A stretch of 64,000 nucleotides of DNA from positions 310,001-374,000 of the forward strand of contig JAVTVJ010000487.1 of NCBI GenBank assembly GCA_034509425.1, read 5' to 3'. The notes under the pieces were generated by a model. That model did no database searches. It saw nothing but the letters and a program-made list of their open reading frames with translations, and was not told the origin of the DNA. Below are positions 41,301-56,300 of this stretch, in pieces; within the stretch, counting starts at the first letter, position 1, and each line of letters starts with the position of its first letter. This DNA comes from Eopsaltria australis (Eukaryota > Chordata > Aves > Passeriformes > Petroicidae). The translations under genes and the position numbers were made by a program.

Positions 41301-44300
41301 AGTCTATTATTCACTTTAAATTCTGTTTTCATGTTTTGGGTCATGAATGAGTGCATTAAGGCTAAAAGCGTCGTCATCGGCTGGCGTAGTGTTTTCTCCA
41401 ACACTATTACCATCCCAGGCAATTGTACAGTTCAGAACAGCTAGGCATTCTCTTTGTCCAGAAGCATGCTAGTTACAGCACTTAGTCAATTTATTGCTAT
41501 TTTTTCACTAATATTTGTGCTGAATGACAGCAAGTTGGTTTGGGTAGCTTTTGTGTACGAGCCTTTACGTTTATATGGCAGCTTTTGTAATACCTGTGCT
41601 TTCTGTGCTGTTCTGCTGACATGCTTTAGCTTTAGTAGAAACTGTTGCAGAGGTTGCCTTGGGGTTTTTCCCTCCAGCATACTTGTAATGATATTGTGAG
41701 ATCGACAAATACCTGCTAGGAGAATATGTGGATTATCTTCATGTATACTAAAATCGAATTTAATTTCTACATAATTTTCAAGGTCCTAGCATCTTAATAT
41801 GCACACCTGTTAAATGTAACATTGAGTCCTCCTTCTCTTTGATAGGCTTTTCTTCAGGTTAAATTTTGAGGTTATTTATACTTGCACACAGTTTTGTACA
41901 TACATGAATGCATTCAAACGGAGGGAGAATGCTTTCAGCAATCTCAGAATTGAGTGCTCCCCTAATAGTGTATTGTAGTCTCATCCACGTCCTGTAAGAA
42001 GTATGAGCTGTAAGGAGTCTTATAGAAGCAATTGGAGAGCATGCAGGGGACCTGGACACAATTCTGGGAGCGGGAATTAGACCTCAGGTGGACACAGGTG
42101 TTCACAAAAAAGGAAAAAGCTTCCCAAGTGGTCTGTGTGAGAAGTACCTCCCTAGGCATGGCTCTCAGCAGTGTCCCTGCCCAGCTCTTCTCCCTGAGGC
42201 TGTGGCACTGAGCGTTTTACATCCAACTGCTTTATTGCATTTAATATGCAGGAGCACTTTGTGACAACATAGTTGCTCTCTGCTTTGTAAGCAATGAAAT
42301 TGATTTAAGCCTGTATCCAGAACTGCGTAAGCAGTTACGTGTAGATGCCTAACTTCCAAAACAGGAATGCCCAAAACCCAGTTAGATGTCTAACTTCTGT
42401 GTCCAGTGAATTGGAAATTAGTCCACTGGAGAAGTACTTTTCCCAGGAATTAGCATGCTGTGTTAAGTATCACCAAAGGGAAATGGTTATGCTTGTGTCT
42501 GAAAGTCCTCTTACAGAAGAACAGGTCCTGACAGCTCTGTGTTGGGCAGCGACATGAGACTGGGATTTGCAGCCTGAATCCCATTCCTTTTTCTGACTGT
42601 GTAAAATAATTTCTCTCAGTGTGATTTACTGCTTTTTGATTTTCCAGATTAGATAAGTGTATGGTGTTTCCAGATCATATAAGTGTATGAGTGATCTGAG
42701 TAATTTTCTTAAATTTCTTCAAAAACACTGATGTTTTTATAGCATAACCTTCTAGGATCAGAGAGGAAATAATGCTGAATACACAATTTTTGGAATTGTA
42801 ATAAAACAATAGGATAGGAACTGCAGTAAGAAAAAGTATTGGTTACAGAATCTTACTCTCAGTAGGCAAAGAAAATGTTACTTCAAGATATGTTTTGGGT
42901 TTGCATTAGTGTAATTTAAAAATTTATCAGATGTAATATTTAACATTTCTTGATTAAGGTAGAAGTTGAATGCACTCTTTTTGCAAATACAGATAAAAAA
43001 GGTTTGGCAGTGCGTCCTGTCTTTCTGCTCACATCTGTATTGCTGCTTACATACATTATCAGCAGTGTGTACTTGTGTTGGCCAACAGTTTCTTGGAATC
43101 TGTTTATAATTGCAATGTGCTTTATTTTATTTTATTCCTAAATGAATAATTTTCTCTCTGTTTTTTTTGCAGGTCAGGAGGAACAGTACATAATTTTGAT
43201 TTTTGAAACTGGTCTTGATCCTCATGCAAATTCAATATTTGAAAAAATAATTACGGACATTGGTATTAGAAATAATATTTCTGACTTCTTTGTGAAAATT
43301 TCCTTTGAAGAAGCCAATGCCAGGCTTGTTGCATTTACTAAGTGCTTGGAGGATAATTCCAAAGGAAGCCCATCTCACAGAGAAAGCAAAATAAAAAATG
43401 TAATTATGTTTTTGTTTTAGAACAAAGTCACTATATTATATGGGTTACAAATACACTAAGGATAATGTGTTAGCCGAAAACAATTCCATCAATTCCTGCT
43501 GGCTTTTATTTCTGGTCCCTGGTGGATTATGAAACCATGGGAAGTAGTCTGTGTGTTCATATTACTTTTAGGGTGTTTAGTTTGATTGTAAAATTATACA
43601 GTGGTCCAAAAGTTATGTTCTTATTTAAAAATTACTAAGGAATGAGAAATCTTTACTATAATCAGTCAACATAATTTTTTCCAACTGGTAAAATTATGGT
43701 ATTTCAAACAAGAAATTAAGTTGCACTGTTGTAGTTACATTTAATGAATTCTTTCATTAAACAAACTACTATTTAAAGTATTAGAAAGTTTTGTGATTCT
43801 GCAAGAAATGAGCAAAGACCTAAGTATAATAGATGAGGTAGGAAGGGAAAAAGCCCACAGACCTGAAGTCCTCAAAAAAAGCCAGATCTTACACTGCAGG
43901 ACTTCACAAAGTTTTATTACCATTTCACTAAAATTGAGCACAGTATGCAAATTAATATTGACTCTATTCTCTTAAGGTTGCTTCTGAGTCCAAAATGCAG
44001 CAGCGAAATAAACAGTTACCATTTTTTGATGATGATGAAGACATTGGCGAACCACATACAGTATTTATTGGTCCTATAGAAAAGTAAGATATTTATCTTT
44101 GCCCTGTAACAATTATCTGAGGGACTTTTGGCATTTCATACTTCTTATTGAATGTATTTTTCTTCTCAGGTTGATAGTTTATCCACCTTCTCCAGCTAAA
44201 GGTGGTATTTCTGTGACCAACGAAGACCTCCATTGTCTAAATGAAGGAGAATTTTTAAATGATGTTATTATTGATTTTTATTTAAAGTAAGTTTTATTTC

Positions 44301-47300
44301 ACATCAGCTTTTAGTTGTCTTTTGCTTTGAAATTTGAAAAGTTCTGACATTAAAAATTCATAGGTCAGTTGATAACACTTGGTCTCCAACTATGTATAGC
44401 TGTAATTGTAGAGGTTGTTTTGTGATCTTGCAAGAAATTTTGGTTCTTTTCCTGTCCTGCTTAACAGTGACATTGTTCTGACTTGGATAAAGGTTTCTTT
44501 GCAAATTTTTAACTTCTCAAAAGCAAATTTAAGTGCAAAAAAAGCTTTTTAAAAAGTTCAGTTGTTCCTTCCAGAGTATCTGTATTTTCTGGAATTTCAT
44601 TTGTTTTGATACATAAGTTAATTTTGCGGTGTCACTGATGCTGCAGATGTTAGAAGTGTTTTAAATTGTTACATGCTGCTGGTTTTATGCTACACATAAG
44701 GTGCGTATATATATTTTTCAGTCTATTAATATATTTCTGAAGTAAAAATCAAGGAGTGTCTCACTCTTAGGACTGTTTGGATATCTGGTGGCTCAAATAC
44801 AAAATACAGGTCTCCTAGATAGGTCTTTATTTAACAAACCCCTTGAAAATTTGTTTTCTTGCCAAGCAGCAGAACAGCTTGTTGATTGAGCAAAGCAATA
44901 ATACCTTGAAATATGAATACCTTGAAATATTTACGTAAATTTTGCGTTAATTTGTTCCTATAGGCAGCTCCAAATAGCTGTTCTGTGAGAAGCTGCTACA
45001 ATTTGGTGGAGAGCAACTATTGCCCGTCCTTTTTACTCTGGTGCTGAGTACTTTGAGTTAAAACCTCCATTAATTTTTCTTTCTTTTTTTTTAACTAATT
45101 AGGTATTTGGTACTTGAAAAGCTGAAAAAAGAAGATGCTGATAGAATACATGTGTTCAGTTCATTCTTCTATAAACGCCTTAATCAAAGAGAAAGAAGAA
45201 ATATTCATGAAACTTCAAACCTTTCGTAAGTGTGTTGATAATTCAGTTTAACATAGAGCTAAGTGCAGTGAAGGCTCTTAAAAACAAATGCTTTACAGAG
45301 AGAATTATCAACAGAGCTCTAGGAAACATCCAGACCTGTAGAAAACATAGAATATGCCTTGAAAATCTTAACAAGCTCTCAAGGTGGAAATAGCTGGAAA
45401 GTGCTTCCTCAAATAAAATAAGGCACCCTACAAATTGTATGTTGTTTCCTTCTTGCAGAATACAACAAAAGCGACACGGGCGAGTAAAAACGTGGACACG
45501 GCATGTTGACATTTTTGAGAAGGATTTCATTTTTGTTCCCCTTAATGAAGCGTAAGTGAACATACCTTTTTATCACATTTGGTAAAGGCTTAAGCTTCAT
45601 AATTCTAAAATTGAAGGTTACATTACAGTGTGAGTTGAAGTTAAAAATTAAGAGAATAATCATCTTTTTCCAAGTGATTAAAAATTAAATAGTTATGTAA
45701 GACCTTCAAATGTTGTAGTATAAGAATTATTAGACAATATAAAGACAGTAAAAATGAACTTTTCTGAGTACATTTTCTAGGTTTTACCTCAATCTCTGGC
45801 ATTCTTTCTTCTAAGCTTCTGACATCGATAACTTTTGGATTTATCGTTTTTACTCCTTTCTAATGAGATCTCTCTGGTATAGATGGGATCATCTTTAGTT
45901 ACAATAAACAGATATTGAAAGAAAACTTAATTGGAAATTACTACTGCCTTGAGAACTTTGTTCTTTTTCTTTATATCCTTTTGTCCTGATATTTGTTAAG
46001 AGTCAGGAAGCAGACCATTAACATTCTAATGTTTGCTAAGGACTTTGATGATGCTTGCTTTCCTTCAGATCAGAGCAAATTGTCACAAACACGTTTTTAT
46101 ATTAGAATTTTATTTTATATTTTTATACAGAAATAATCTAAACAGTTCTTAAGCCAAAATATTTACAGTTAAATATTTAAAGTATTGCAATTTGAACATG
46201 TGCAACAAAAACATGAATAAAGTAAGGACAGATAGACAGGAAGTTTCTGACTTCCCATAGGTAAGTTAAAGAAGTTAAAAAAGATTTTTTTAAAATAGAA
46301 AGTGATTTATCTAGGTACTGTGCCATTTTGCAATGGGAGGAAAATTTCTAAATCTTCTCATTTTCCTGCCTCCTCTCCAGCTGAATTCTGAGGCTTGCTG
46401 TAGAGGGGCAGTTATGAGATAACTGGCCATACATAGATCTGTCCTTTTTATAAAGGTGTATTTTCCTGAGAAAGGTGTCCATAAGCACTAACTTCAGTTT
46501 TTGACTTACATGACCTCTGGCAAGACATCCAGATCTAGGGGATTTAAGTGACTCAGGTCTAAGGTCCACTGCAGGTCCCTGTCCACTGCAGTCTTCATCC
46601 TTGCCATCCCTCTCCCATGTAACTTCAAGTACCTAAAGTTAGAATTGCCTGTCATTTAAATTTTAAGTTGCCTTTACATTTGTTATGTAGTTCACTTCCC
46701 ACCATCCTCTCGTGTGTCATTCACGTATCCACATGGGTTATGCATAGGAGAAATGAGTGTGACTTCTGTCACCTGAAAATGAAGAATAGTTCTGTGGTTT
46801 TGTAAGGATTACTTACGTTGCCAGTAACTTAAAACACAGTAGTTTCCACTGTCTTGTTCATTTACTGAGAAGAACCTAAAGCAATGTCTGTCTCAGCAAG
46901 TAGAACATAACAATTTGTACTGAAGTCATACTGTTCACACTACATGTGAGTTGGTGATTTCGGGCTAGAGTAGCTTGGTCTCATGGACTCATCCAGTTGT
47001 GATTAGAGCATGAAAAGTGTACTCCTGGTGTGCATCTGAATATAATCCTGTTCACACTTTCTGGAACTGTCCCTTCACCGTAAACAGAAGCTTTTCAAGT
47101 GGTGATAGTAGGACATTCATTTGCAGCAGTGGTTTCCTGGTAGGTACAGTAAGAATATTGCAGAGCAGAAAAATAACCAAGTAGCCAGGGAGATGAGAAA
47201 GTGGTGGTTTGATAGGGAGTTGCTGTGTTTTGGTGTCTATTTCCAACAAGTTCTTCCAGAATATCTCATAACCACTGGTTTAGGCAATGTAGACTCGTGG

Positions 47301-50300
47301 TCTAACCAGCTGTCAAACTGTAGTAACTGGAGGTGGGCAGGTTGACTCCAGGACAGAAGGAACATCAGAACAGTGTGTCTCAATTAAACCGTCACTACAT
47401 CAGTGTCCTTTGGCTGTACAGTCCTTCTTGTTCAAGTCTCCAATGAAAACAGGTTGTTCTCTTAAAAGTTACAAGCTGTTCTCTTCTTACATCCAGGTTA
47501 ATATGCTAGTCTGGTGACATAATGGGTACATAAAGTCTCTGTTAATAGAGTACACACAAATTCCAGGGTTGGGCAGTACTTGATACGTTCATTTATTAGG
47601 TGTGGTGAATCATTCAAGACAAACCATACCACACGTGCTGCTTTCAGTGTCCACTTACTTTAACTGCCATTAAGTTTTGATGGAGTTCAGGCTTCATAAC
47701 TAATTATTTTTTAGTATGCCAGTTAGACGTGCATTTTAGCTACTGCTTTTTCTTTTGTCTCCTAAAACATTGAAATGTGGCTTCACCTGTATAATACATA
47801 GCTAGCTTCTGTTTTGTTATTTGCTGTAGACGATCAAAGATTCCTCAGAAAACTTCTAAATCGGACAATCAAAATCCACTTGTAATGACTCAGTCCCTGA
47901 ATTTGCTGCTGCTCTAATTATGATTGAGTGGCAAGTCAGTGAAGCATGAAGAAGCAAGGAAATAGGAGGAAACTCTTCCAGAACTTACACTTCATGTTGG
48001 GGGATATAACTGGTTTTGATTTGGAAAAGTTAGAATGTCAGTTCTGTGAAGGGTGAGGAAGACAACAGAGCCGTTGTGATGGCATTACAAGCACTCTTTT
48101 TTCCTCTTTCTTTAGCTCACTGTTGATAAGATTTCTTTAAAAATATAAAGTGTTAAATACAGCTGGGAGATCTCATAGGTGGAAGAGTATGGGCAATTCA
48201 GCTATACCATTAGATCTGACTACTTGTATTGCTAGTGCTGAAGTACTGGAAAACGGCCTTAAAACATGAACTCTACAATCACTAATTCATGCATTAATGA
48301 AGAAAATGTTAAAAAAAAAGTTTCAATTCAGAGAAAGAAAAAAATGTATGAAGTGTGAGCAAATTGAAATAAACATTTAAGACTGCACCTGTTTTGAACT
48401 AACTGCATCATATTAATTAATTTGTTGGTGATTATTTGCATGGAGAAATTGTACCTTATGGAAGCCTGTGAAGGCTTGAGTAAAATCTGGTCAGGAAAGT
48501 GAACAGCTAGTATAGTGTCTTTGAATAATTATGGGAGCAGAGTATTTTGGGGTGTGCGTGCGTGGGCATGCAGTGTTTTGTTTGGTTTTTACTGATTACA
48601 AGTTAACTATGAGCATTAATGTAATTACAAGTTTTTTATGTGTTTTTTTTTCTCTTTCAGCGCCCACTGGTTTTTGGCTGTTATCTGCTTTCCTGGTTTA
48701 GAAAAACCCAAATATGAACCAAATCCCCATTATCATGAAAATGCTGCAATGCCGATGAAATCCTCTTCTTCAGATGGAGAGAGCAGCACACCATCTCCTT
48801 TGCCAAATGAATTAGATGCACAAAACTCGCCGTCCAAGTCCACAGCAAAGAAGACATTTACCAAAAAATACAGTACAGCTTTAATCGACCCAAACACTGA
48901 AACAGAGGACAGTGAATCTTTGTGTTGTAGAAGAAGTCCTTGTAGGGGGAAAAGTGCTTTCAAAAAACTGAATCAAATAGACAGTGATGTGGAAGAACCT
49001 AACACTGTGGAATCAGCATGCCATAAACTAGACCATAGAACTCTGGATGAAAACGGTATACAGGGTGAATTCACAGCTGCTAGCCAATCTATGGGTATGT
49101 AATTGTAAAAATATGCACATTTTAATGAAATATTTGGAGATTTCAGATCTGTTACTACTTCTGCAATGGTGTAAACTTCTTACTTTGAAAGTTTAGTATA
49201 TGACTGAACTTGTTCGAGTGCTTGCAATTTAAGTAATTCATAGCCATTGCATTTTAAAAGTTTTTGTGGCTATTGACAAAACTCTCGTGGCAAAGGGGTG
49301 GAGATAAAACACAGTTTTCCTAAATCAAATTAATTTTTCAGTTCTATGACCTTTTTTCAGACAAAATAATTTTATAGATACCACTTTGCATCCCTCAAGA
49401 TTGCAATTGTTAAGGAAAGAGTAGTAGTTAGCCATGGATCCTTAAAAAGTATGTGCAGGGGAAAATTGAGTAAGATTATGTGAGCAGTGAGCAGTGTTTT
49501 TTATCATTTGATGTTTTGCTTCAACACTATTCATTTCTTTAATGTCCTGTTAAGAAGGTATGTAAAAAGAGTAAGAAGAAAATAATTGTTAAAAAACCAC
49601 ATTTCTTCCATGACCACTATGTTACATTTAGAGAGGCTTTCTCAATGTGTCGCTGCTGTGAAGACTGCGTTCACCAATCTGCAACAGTGTTTGTACCCAA
49701 GGGAACAAAGGAGCTGGCATACTTTTAAAGGCAGGTGAAGGAATTAGAAAAGGGTTATTTTCTCTGTTTGGTGCAGTGTTTGTATCTCCTTAAGGCATAG
49801 ACTAGGAAACACCTGATTATACAAAAGCTTTTACTTTAGTCATCAGTAGTATTCCTACTGACTTAGTTTACACAGTAAGGAATTGTATACATTATAGTAC
49901 AAGTTCTAAAATACTACCAGTTATATGGTTTAATCTGTATGCTGCAGTCCATTACAACTTAAGTATCTTCACGGGTACAAACAGTACTAATTTCTGTTCT
50001 AAACATATTCATTCGTGGTAATGTTGTCACTGTTCCTAGAAGGTCTTGGAGGGGTGCTGGGGGTGCATGTAGATGTGTTCTTGTGTCAGTTTTTCATTTT
50101 ATGTGAAATTCTTACTGATTATGATATTGCTGCTGTATGATGTGGTCTCATATCTTGGATGCTGCCACTGTTGCTTGTCTTGTAGTTGGAATGTGCTTTA
50201 TGACAGATTGTTGCTAGGATTACATTTCTTGTGGGTTTTTTATGACTGCATTGTATTGGCAGCTGATGGTCATTCTCTTTCTAACTTGCTCAACTATTGC

Positions 50301-53300
50301 AGATGATGCACCCTTTCATTACAGTGGATGTTCTCAGGGGGCACAGTCCTGGTTTAAGGGTGAGATTGACCCTATGGATATGTTTAGGCAGCTAAATTTA
50401 GATGCACTGTATTTAAACTTCCATTTCAACTAGATGGAAGACGGGCATTCTGCCTTGGGTTATCTGACCAGTCTTCAGCTGTTGCTCCAGAAGGGTGTGG
50501 ATTTTGGCTGTGCCAAATCCATCCTTAAGTCCTGGATATCCAAGGATATCTTGAAAGACTGCATGTGCCTCTGATAGTGTAGTCAGTGAAGCCAAGAAAC
50601 TTCCTCTTCTAATCCTAAAGCAGATACAGTGTAGCTGTTCAGTTAAGTGGCTCTGTACTCTGATTATGGATTTGTGACATTGAGACCCTAGGTACTAACT
50701 ATACATGGGAGCCCAAACTGAGATGTCTTGATCTCAAAGTAAATTCTGGTTTTGAACTTGTGACTCAATAGAAGTTCATACCTAAATAACTTGGAAGTCA
50801 TCCAAAATATGTCTATTTTTATTACTTACTAATCATCTTTTTATTCCTCAGTTTTTGAACAAGATGTGATTTGTCTAAATACCAATTTTTATTTTTTACA
50901 AATCTGTCAGCAATAAAGCACATTAGTATGTGACTTACTTCTGCTAAGGTCTTTTCAAAGGTATTGAGTAAGACTAAGTTCCAAGTTTGTCCCTATGGAA
51001 TTCCACTGGTGACCCCTTTCCAAAGTGTTACCTCAACAGCTCTTCTGAAATATTCTCAAATGCAGATGTTCTCCTTTTTTTTTCTCTAACTAGTTCACTG
51101 CCCTATTTACTGTTCTTACAGAAATACTAGTTTCCTTTAATAATAGGTATCCTCCAGTGATACTACAACCAATACTTTTATTTTTGTCATTGTTTAGATA
51201 TATTACATAGCCCCTTTCTAGGAAGATGCCGAGTTTTCGTGGCATGAATTACTTATTTTTCATTTATTTCCAGAGTTTAATATTTTTTCCGTCAAAATCT
51301 GTTCTGAAGTCTTAGTATGGTAGTAGTAAGACTGGTGAGCCTGTAGCTGTCTGTATTTGCTTCTTGTACAGATATAGCTAGAATATTAATAATTTTTTTT
51401 TCTTCTGATGCTGTTTCCTGCTAAATATGTGACTAAATATATAGAGGTCATTGGGAGTGAATTTACAGATAATCTTTTTATGTAACAAACTGAAATATTT
51501 CTAAGCTGCTTCTCCCAGGAGAGCTGATCCTTCGTTCTGCCCTCCCTACCATTGTGTTCCCAAGCTGCCTTTTCCCTTTTACCAACACAAGTCTTCATAT
51601 AACTGCACAGTGAACTGATGGAGGAAATTATTCCAGTTAAAAAATAATAAACTTGTGACTAAGTTTTTCAGTCTGATCCACTGTAGGGATGTGTTAGGTG
51701 TTATGAAAGGAATCAGCTAGGGATAGGCATAGATGGTTGTTTCAGAGAGCATATCAGAGTGCTTCTTTTGGTAGCAGTATCAATTTAGACTGTTAAAAAG
51801 GCTCTGTGGAATGATGGGGAAATTTCATGGTGGGTTTTAGTCTAGATGTTTCAAATTTTTTTAGGCATCTCACACAATAAGAAATAGTTTCTGTTGCATT
51901 GTGTATTTAGAAGAAGTTTTTCACTTTTGTTCATGTGCATGAGTAACAGTATGTTAGCTGTATCACAGTTATTGTGAGCAATCCTGAGGGAATCTGAGGT
52001 ATTTAAAATGAGTTTGGTCTTCAGTGATGATACAGTATTTGATGTTTAAATATCCTGCTGTCTGTGATTGATACAGATGGATTGCACAAAATCAGACTAA
52101 ACTATAGTGAAGACTCAGCTGATGGCAGTAAACTAAATGAAGATGAGCTTATAGATTTTTCTGAAGACCAAGATAACCAGGTAAAGAATTTAGCAATTTT
52201 ATTCAGGAAATGTGAAGTGTTGTGTTGTATTTTGAATGGGTAGTTTGAAAGTGGTGTACACATCGCGAATGTGCAGTCTAAAGCTGCTTATCTTTACAAG
52301 TGTCAAATCCAAAGCACTGGTTACCTGCAAATATCTGCAGTTTAGCTGAAAGAGAGGCTTATAAATTTGTTAACAGTTTAATGAAAACTGCTTACTGATC
52401 CTTACTGATTTTGTGAGTCTTTCGCATTATGACAGTATTACACAGTGATTTTAATGGAAACACTGAGAAATCAATACATTTCTATCTTTTTTTCTCCCCC
52501 ACTCCATGTTCATCTACTAAACCCAAGAACAAGTTACTTTTCTTTCAGCTGCATTTCCTGGGTTTAACCAGACACACTTAAAAGTATGTGCGTCTCTATT
52601 GTTTTGTTTCATTGATGCTTCTCCTAATCAAATTTACACAGCATGGATTTATAATCGAGTACTGTTCTTGTTCATATTGGAAAACATTTAGATTTTAAAG
52701 CTGTGGAAAGACTGAATATTAAAATGTCCCTGACTAACTCAGTGCTGGGTATGAGGGCATTATTCCATAGCTCTGTTGTTTCTACAAGTGTAAGTTCAAT
52801 GTGAGCAGGTCAGTGAATGACCTTTTCTGGACCTCTGAGTCATGAACAAAATACTACTTTCCAATCTGTAGCTATCTGTAATGACTTCTAAATAGCTATG
52901 TATATGTGTACATGTGTATAAAAGCTCCAGTTGGTGTTGAAATCCAATTGTGCTTTTTGACTGGACTTAACCCACCTCTCCTGTCATGCCATCTGAGCAA
53001 ACATTCTGAGTTTTGCCTGATGGAATCACTTGTCTGTCTGTTTGTAGCAGTTAGAGTTTCCAGAAGATGGTGAACACATAGTAGAATGTTTCCAATCTGA
53101 AATACAAGGTGTGAAGGCAGGGAAGCAAGCACATGGCCAGCTGTGTTCCTTGAGAGAAGGAGCAAATTCCAAGCTCCTTAGTTGCTGTGTAGCTTAGAAC
53201 TTAATTCAGGCTGAAGCTGTCACTGATATTTTCTAAAATGCACAAAGGAAGTGTAGAAATGACCATGACAAGCTGGGTGGACCAATCTTTTCCTCTGCCA

Positions 53301-56300
53301 AAAAAGGAGTTGATGCTGCAACAAAAACAAGTATATGAGGAGCTAGGCAGTAGTTTCTAATATGCTAACATGTTCATGGCATAGTTTGAGGATCTCAGTG
53401 CCGTGATCCTGTGTTTTAATGAAGTGTACACAATGTGCACAAAAATGTTCACAAATTATGCTGGTACTGGGATTCCCGTTTTTGGAAAGCACCTCTTTCC
53501 CCATAACGCAGTGACCTGTGGTGGTAATACTGAACTCAGTGGAAGGGATGAGAAACTATGGATCACTGGGATTCTTTGAGATACAACAACTTAGTGCTTT
53601 TGTTCATAAAACTTCCATATGCTTCATAGCAATCAATATTGAAATCAAAAGGCCAGAGGATATTTCCAGGCTTGTGGTACAACTGTTTTTGCAATCCATA
53701 GTCCTGTGTATCATGGTGGTTTAATTTTCCTCGGCCTAAGAATCAAATTGTTGCATTTTGGAGGAAAAATAGAATTTTATTTCTGAGCTTGTTGCAGATC
53801 TTGTCTCATCTCACCTAGAAGAAAACATACATGGAACTGCCAAGCAAGTTTCTAGTATTCACTGGCAAGGAAAAGTATTGATAATTTGGATTATAACCAA
53901 ATAATGGAGATTCACCTCTTCTAAGCCAGCAGTGTTTTGAAAATGTCAGTTGCATTTTTCTAGTTGCAGCAGTTCTTAAATAAATAGGAGCATTCAATCC
54001 ATGTCATTCTAGCATGAATTTCACAAACCACATGACTAAAAGTTGGTAAACTTAACAAACAGTGAATCATTCCAGATTAAAGCTATCATTTTTTTATTAA
54101 ACTTAGGTATTGGTCTTGAATGAAAATGATAAGTATAACAATAATTTCCTTTGCATCTGTTCAAAAAATAGTATTAGCTTTTAAACACCTGTAACCACAT
54201 TGCTTCTGTAGGAAGACAGTAGTGATGATGGTGGCCTTGTAGATGATAACTGTAATTCAGAAATGGGACAATGGTACCTGAAGCCAACTATCTGCAAACA
54301 GTAAGTATTAAAACAGTTAAAATGGAAATTTCGTAGAAGTTTATTAAATATAAAAGATAGTAATTACGGGAAATAGTCATACATGAATCTCCAAATACTT
54401 TAATCAGCATGCTGTTAGGGTTTGAGAGAGAACTTTACATTATCATCTTCAGTGAGCAGAAAATATATTGAATGAAACTACTAGTGAAATAATAGCTTTT
54501 TGGATTTCTGTTAAACCTGTGTGCTGCATCAGGCAAGTGAAGATTGTTTCTTCCAGTCAGGCTGTTCTTTGGTATTTTGCACTTGGATTCCTACAAAAAC
54601 AAAGTGCAGAAGCATGTTCAAATGTATCCTATGTTAAAAAGCAGATTCATGTTTTTTAATTAAATAATTAAATTAATAGTAAAGGAAACCTTTATCACTA
54701 CTCAAATTAGTAAAGGAAAATGGGAGTAATTTTTAACTGCCCCCTTTTCTTACCTAAATATGTTGTAGCTGTTCCTCTTTATTGTGTCTCTCTGTTATTT
54801 TTTCTCTAATAAAAGTGTTCCACACTTCTGAAAAAATTTTTATCTGTTCTGGATTTGAAAACTTTTTTTTGTAGTATTTGATACCTAGGAATAATTTTTT
54901 AGTAAATATTGACTGCAGTTTTTGCATTATGGTGTCACAGATGCATGATTTGAAATCCAGAAATATTGTTACTAGTATTGCTGCCTTGACAGTTTTATTT
55001 GTATTTTTTCATGATTTATCTATTTTTGTATGTCCTTCCTTGTGAATACAAGGTTTACTAGAAAGGTGAAGACTTCCACAGTACACTCACAGTACATTAG
55101 GAGGCAGAATAGAATTACAGTTGTATAGATGTTATGGAATATATGACTTAATACATTTTCAAGGAAAAGTTCTTCTGTATTGTGCGTTCTAGGAATATTT
55201 ATGAGCTTTTGATTATAGCTTGGCTAAATTTGTCCCATTTTGATGACAGATTATATGGACATAATACTTTCCAGCAGACAGTATTTTAATCCAGTGCGAA
55301 ATTTCATAACATCTTTGACGCTTAAGTATCAAAAGTCATTAAGGGCACTTAAATACTTTACTATTAGCATATTTTAAAATTACTTCTATATAAAATAGAA
55401 AATTACCTTGAAAAGGCTGGTACTTCTTCCCCCTGCAGTGCTACATTTCTTTAAAAGAGCATTTAATGCTTTTTTAAAGAGCAGTACCTGTATAAATATT
55501 ATTTTGTATCAGAGACTAAAACAAGTAGAAGAAAACATTATTCAAGTGATTATATGCATATGCCTAAAAAATTACGTGCATGTAAATTAGTTTATAAATG
55601 CAAACACACCTATACATAAATGCATGCAGATATTTTGTCTTAATTTACTAGTTTGAAGTTTCTTCGAATGATGCTTTGAATGTATATGTGTTATTGTTAG
55701 AAAAGAAAAAGCAGAGATTTGTGAAAAGTAATTGCATTTATTTATCCCTCACAATGTATGCTACATATAATGCTGAAATTTGGAACTCTGGCATGAGTTA
55801 TCTTTGATGTATAAATTCAGCTTGCATATAAGGTAGATTGCTATGCCTGTGGCTCCTGAAAAGGTAGTGTGCTTCAGATGAGTGATAGGATACTAGCATC
55901 TGTCGTGTGCAGGAGAGGACTTGAGAGACTTGGTTCTCTAGAAAATACTTGGTTATAGATCCATTATTTTAAAAAGTTTTTCAGATAGAGTTGGTGGGTG
56001 GTTTGTGTGTAACTACCGGCTAGATTTGAGATTCAGGCTGGGATCACTTCTTGAACATGCTTTCCTAATGTCTTTTAGTGTGCTGTGGAGTGTCCCATCC
56101 ATCCTCAAGCTGCTACTCCAGCAGGACGTTTGTGGGCTCTGTGCCTTGCTTTCTCTTGCCAGTGTCCCAGATACCTTGTGCACCTAAAAGAGCATTAGAC
56201 ACCTGAAGGTGTTTGAAGCAACTGTAACAAATTGTCTGACAGTACTGTATTTTCTAAGTGCATTCCTAAGTGTACTTAGTCTATGGTTAAATATAAAGAT

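Noticed and set aside
48638..48660. Apparent ATG start just upstream of the His-containing exon
   Set aside because: It is intronic pyrimidine-tract sequence; a CTCTTTCAG acceptor and phase match place the exon start at 48661.
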